DNA from: Boletus sp. NGJ
Taxonomy: Eukaryota > Basidiomycota > Agaricomycetes > Boletales > Boletaceae
Length of the DNA: 64,000 nucleotides
Direction of reading: 5' to 3'
Assembly: GCA_019096195.1 (NCBI GenBank)
Contig: JAGTXK010000136.1
Coordinates: forward strand, 248,001-312,000
A program made the translations under genes and the position numbers. Below the pieces are notes generated by a model. That model saw only the letters and a program-made list of their open reading frames with translations, did no database searches and had not been told where the DNA came from. Shown here in pieces: positions 60,087 through 64,000 of this stretch (position 1 is the first letter of the stretch; each line of letters begins with the position of its first letter).

Positions 60087-62439
60087 GACTGCGGCTGAAG
60101 AGGAAGCGTTGGCCCGGAGATTGTCACAGGGGGGTTTCAAGTTCGAATCTGGACTTGACAGAATTAGTAAAGGGGCAAGATCACATGTGATCGAAATATT
60201 CGAATGAACTTTGAAAAGCTTCCGCACCCTTGTGGGCACGCACTTGGCACCGTCTGCACTTACAGCTCTCGTCGAACCCCACGCAGGTACGCGAGGACAG
60301 CATTAGCTGGCAACGGTGGATGGCTGACACATACGTGCCCGAACCTAGTTGACATCCTTTCATTCCTGGTGCTCCTGGGCTGGAACAAGGCTCAGACAGG
60401 GGGCGGGTTGTGCTGAGTCATGTAATACAGCGAACGCCGCATCACCTTGCGCTGATGGCATCTGAATCCTTGGCAGCCGATCACCGTTTGAACGGTAAGC
60501 ACCGCATTTGAACCGAGTGGCCGTACGGCCGCAAGGCTTGACCACTGACTCATAAGTGATCATGTTCACTGTTGCACTCCCTGATCCCTTTCTCGGACCA
60601 CAAGGCGTCCGAGGACTCCTGGTCGCCAGAGGACTCGCTGGGTGAGGGCATCTTTGTTGTTTTCATGTACGATACAGCTGACCGACTATCGCCAATGGGC
60701 CAGGTTCTTCACAATTGACACAGATCAAATCGGTTTCAGTGTGTACTAGTCTTCTGGTGTTGTCCTGATTGTTGGTTATTCGTCTGTATCACAAAGCAGA
60801 AACTGTCAGATCAACTATCGGTCAGATGACGTCGGGGAGGGACTACTTCGCTCAGACAGTGTGGATGCGTCACAAAACACAGTGCTTCCCCTGAAAAGCC
60901 GGTTTCCCAAAAAGTGTGCACGACAACGGTGGGTTTTGTTCACAGTCGCGACTTTTCACTCGTTTGACTATGCTATATCCATGTCAAAGCTTCGTGACGT
61001 TTGGCCGTTCAAGATTCCGTGAAACTGCGGAATGCTTTACTCCAGCTCGTCGGCGCTCTCCAACTTCGAGCTCACCCGGCTGACTTTATAATCTGATCTC
61101 GATGCCTGATCATTGAGAAACCCACGTTGCGTCCAATGACACAGCACGCCGGATCGACGAGACAGTCGGCGGAGGGGCAGAACGCGTGCCCCACGAACGA
61201 AATCCAAGACGTCCAGCGCGCCCCATTGGCCGTTCAAACACTCTCTGGGCAGAGAGTTAGCGAGCCAATATAACCATTCGTACGATGCGCCTCACGTGTA
61301 TTTGCGCTGGTAGAGAAAGGACCCATGATAACTGACGGCAAGCCATGCCCAACCTCGGCTGGAATATTTCACTGTTTCATCCAAACCAAAGTTTGAAGCG
61401 CAACAGCAGTCTGCCCACCGTATACGTTGACAACGCATCCGAAGCGACGGAATGCGGGGTTCAATGACACGTAATAGAGACGTGCAATGGCTCGCTTGTG
61501 CCGCCCGCCTGTCCATCACGTAGGACGAGGAAGAGATAGGAATGTGGGCCAAGCCCTCCACCAGAGGGATTTAAGTTGAAGAAAATGATGCTCTGTACCC
61601 ACTGTGCAGCCGTGAGATGGAGCAAGTGACGTGACCGTACATGGCACATCGACGCTGTATGCTATGAACACAACCTGGGCCGAATCTTTCCCTGTCGAAC
61701 GCCCATCGGATCGTACACAGCTGGGGTCTACATAGGGGCAACCGAGCTCGATTTATCTGCCCTCCCTCGGCGAGCCAGGTCGACACTCTGACCGCCACGT
61801 CGCGGCCACGATTAGGCTATGAATAACAATTCTCTCATGCGGTCATGAGCACCTTGGGACGGGTGATCCTGATCACATTCTGAAAAGCCCAGGGGTGCGT
61901 AGTAGGAAGCACCCAGCAGTTTGTGAACCAGAGCAAAGTCTTCTTGAACTGGAACTTTCAAGACTGGGTTTGCTTGGGACACCCTGTAAATCCATGGGCT
62001 CCGCTAGCTGCTCACCCCTGCGAGTAATAGCAAACCGTCGTCGTCCAACCATGACACGTACGACCGAAGACACTGCTGCCGGGTTGGGTTGTTTGGGGAG
62101 ACAACGACGTGGTTATTCGTATGTGGTTCGTGGCTCGCATCGGTGGACTGGTAGCGACTTTGCCGCGAACGTGAGATCTGCAACTCAGATAGTCGTGCCC
62201 AACCCATGGCATGTGCGGGTGATTCCATGCTTGCCGGGCCCAGTTTGGTGCCAGCTCAGTGTGCCATAGAAATATGGCACCCGTGATCAATGGGTATACG
62301 TAGATGACCACCGTCGATGGTGTCATGTGTGCGGTCTTCGAGGGGGAGATGTTACTAGGTAGAATGAAGGGTCGGAGACACACAACGTTTCCTGTCGTCG
62401 TCGTCTGTCGTAGAACCCAACCACGCGTGTTTACTTAAT
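60087..62439. other. 2.3 kb without a recognised gene
   Basis: Only short frames on both strands (for example 61037-61237 and 61895-62269), none with a recognisable family or consistent splice pattern. I see no tRNA, tandem repeat or transposon signature. Left part presumably carries the questin-oxidase-like promoter. Confidence 0.45.
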
Positions 62440-62935
62440 CCGAACCGTGCGTGAAACAAGGAAAGTCGGCTTACTTACTGGAATGACAGGGCTTGGCGGT
62501 TCCGCACTGGTGGTGACGTGGTCCCCTTGTGCTGCGACGGAAAACCTGTAGAGTCGCTCATCACTGACGTTGTTGAAATAAAGGTTGCCGTCGTGTGTTG
62601 CGGCTGCTCCACCTCCACACTCGTGTACGGTGTTACGTCCGTTGCATGACGAACCCCGTTCAAAAAGGCCTGTCGAGGAGCGGAAGTGAACGATCACGGA
62701 TCAACCGCGTTCTAAACCTCATTGACACGAGTGATGGGATCGGCGAACACATACGAGATCACGATGACAGAGACGTCCATCTCGTCTGAACTGTCTTGGG
62801 CGGAAGTAAGAAACATGGTACGCACGCGACTGCTGAGGCACTGGAGATTGGGGAGTTCCAAGTACCTTATAGCGCAACGTTTGCCTCCGTTTGTGTTGCA
62901 GGCGATGTCAGACGCTTGGTCGAGTGAGAAGGTCT
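62440..62935 (-). pseudogene. S9-family peptidase N-terminal relic
   Basis: Reading leftward, pieces match the start of the beta-propeller of prolyl-oligopeptidase-like S9 peptidases: YKVLGTPQSPVPQQSRAY (family YGxWxSPI), VFADPITRVNEV, SVIVHFRSSTGLFERGS-like, and GRNTVHECGGGAAATHDGNL then YFNNVSDERLYRFS (family RVHEYGGGxW..LYFSNFxDQRLYR). Stops interrupt the first half (after VNEV and after VDP), the Tyr of EYGGG is Cys, and no hydrolase domain with the Ser-Asp-His triad follows. It is a truncated, decayed copy about 165 codons long. Confidence 0.5.
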
Positions 62936-63243
62936 ATGAATAGACCTATAAAGTCATGGAGCCTGTATTAGCTGCCAGTACTAGTGTGACGGTACCACTT
63001 GAACTTTTCGACGACTGGAGTGTGAAGTCATTGCTGTGTATGGTAAGCTAGTAAAGTTTCAGACCGGCAAACTGCCTGGCAGTGGATTACAAATTTACAA
63101 TTGAGTACTATAATCAATGGAGCCTACATTCTCGCAGAACTACTTGAGCAGTTGGATACATTAAAACAATCTGTATTCGATAGAGCATCAGTCCGGATAC
63201 CAACATTCCACAACACCGCGCCTGGTTCATTCAGGTTTTCGAT

Positions 63244-64000
63244 CTACCCCACGGTGAAAGAAGAGGACGTGCCCATAAAGGACTGGATCGCCCCTACCAA
63301 TGTTTTGGCATCGCCGTAGTACGTGATTCGATATGCTCCTGCTATAGAGAACAGTCTATGAGATCTCGAACGCGTGAAATATCCATTGACTCGCCTGGCG
63401 TACCATCCTCGATTGTCCTATGAATGGAAAGGTAATAGACGAGTCAATATAAATATATGCGAGCCAAGTCGATCCTGGAAGGCAGAGGAACGACCAAAGC
63501 ACAAGATGGTAACTCACCAGCTAATATTAACAGTGCTTGTGCCAAACAAACGGTTCGCCCTACTCCACCGATAGATGGTAGATGGATGCGAGTCCGTGCG
63601 TACTGTCATCCAGGCGCCATTCACGAGCTGGTCGACAGTAAGGAACGTGCCTTCAAGGCGGAGATTGTTCTGTCATGCCCAAACACGTAGAGGTTATCTG
63701 ACTGCGTCCTACGGACACGATACAAGGTCTCTCACCCTTGGATTTGCCCCCACGAACTGCACACTGACCGTATCTCCCACAGAATACATGGTATCATTGA
63801 CATTCACCAAGACATCTCCAAAATCGTTCCAACCAGCGCGGTCAACGACAACTGGCGTCTATACACAACGCGTAAGCGAGCGGTAGATGAAGAGAAGACC
63901 AGAAGTTATAGACAACAATAGGATTTGATGAGGAACACACCTGCAATGAGATCGCAGCCAAGGTTTGCTCAGGTGGAGGAGCATCGGAAGTCGGCAATCC
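63244..64000 (-). CDS. Neutral ceramidase, C-terminal part
   Basis: Neutral/alkaline ceramidase hydrolyses ceramide to sphingosine and fatty acid. Only the last exons are in the window; the catalytic domain lies beyond the right edge. Visible blocks of the C-terminal Ig-like domain: TPVVVDRAGWNDFGDVLVNV, YSVGDTVSVQFVGANPR, NNLRLEGTFLTVDQLVNGAW, MTVRTDSHPSTIYRWSRAN, FGTSTVNISW, TIEDGTPG and AYRITYYGDAKTLVGAIQS, then FMGTSSSFTVG and a stop at 63244-63246. The last intron joins TPG to AYR only with a GC donor (GCGAGT), so a GC-AG intron is likely. Otherwise all joins are GT-AG and in phase. Confidence 0.88.

Overview
The window looks like nuclear DNA of a mushroom-forming basidiomycete (Agaricomycetes). 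Almost every gene is split by short introns of about 45-65 bases with GT..AG ends. The gene content is fungal and eukaryotic: inositol phosphorylceramide synthase, EPL1, a septin, histone H4 with four introns, and a kinase with the HGDLKG catalytic loop common in Agaricomycetes. All gene models below were built by hand from reading frames, splice signals and remembered family patterns; no database search was run.

Layout. 1-867: 5' end of an AzgA-type purine permease (minus). 868-4576: no confident gene. 4577-8024: EPL1 of the NuA4 complex. 8531-9113: small secreted double-psi beta-barrel protein. About 9720-11667: histidine acid phosphatase. 11900-13425: decayed NADP-dependent double-bond reductase. 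14041-14343: zinc-finger relic. 15014-16666: F-box protein. 17087-17631: small membrane protein. 17744-18247: coiled-coil protein. 18547-19657: protein with two HPSGFV repeats. 19832-21721: GH3-family protein with a possible frameshift. 22349-23429: Helitron-like element. 23574-25969: histone H4, MRM2-type rRNA methyltransferase and a TFIIIC triple-barrel subunit. 26348-27754: CDC12-type septin with a one-base frame problem.

28839-37713 is a dynamic stretch. It holds a cytochrome P450 N-terminal relic and three tandem copies of O-acetylhomoserine sulfhydrylase (MET17): two look intact and the middle one is decayed, inside a roughly 3 kb segmental duplication. A second cluster of Helitron-like copies follows at 37898-39528. 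The right side holds a methyltransferase, AUR1, a phytanoyl-CoA dioxygenase, a BTB-like protein, a protein with five dsRNA-binding-like units, a TVP38-type membrane protein, a DUF4238-kinase fusion, a PHO84-type phosphate transporter, ORC6, a questin-oxidase-like protein, an S9 peptidase relic and the 3' end of a neutral ceramidase.

The genes are mostly unrelated housekeeping or accessory functions and do not form an obvious pathway cluster. The most interesting features are the Helitron-like family, which has two 5' hairpins, a subterminal inverted repeat and a helicase-tail ORF preserved in two inverted copies 15 kb apart; the multi-dsRBD-like protein; the DUF4238-kinase fusion; and the MET17 array.
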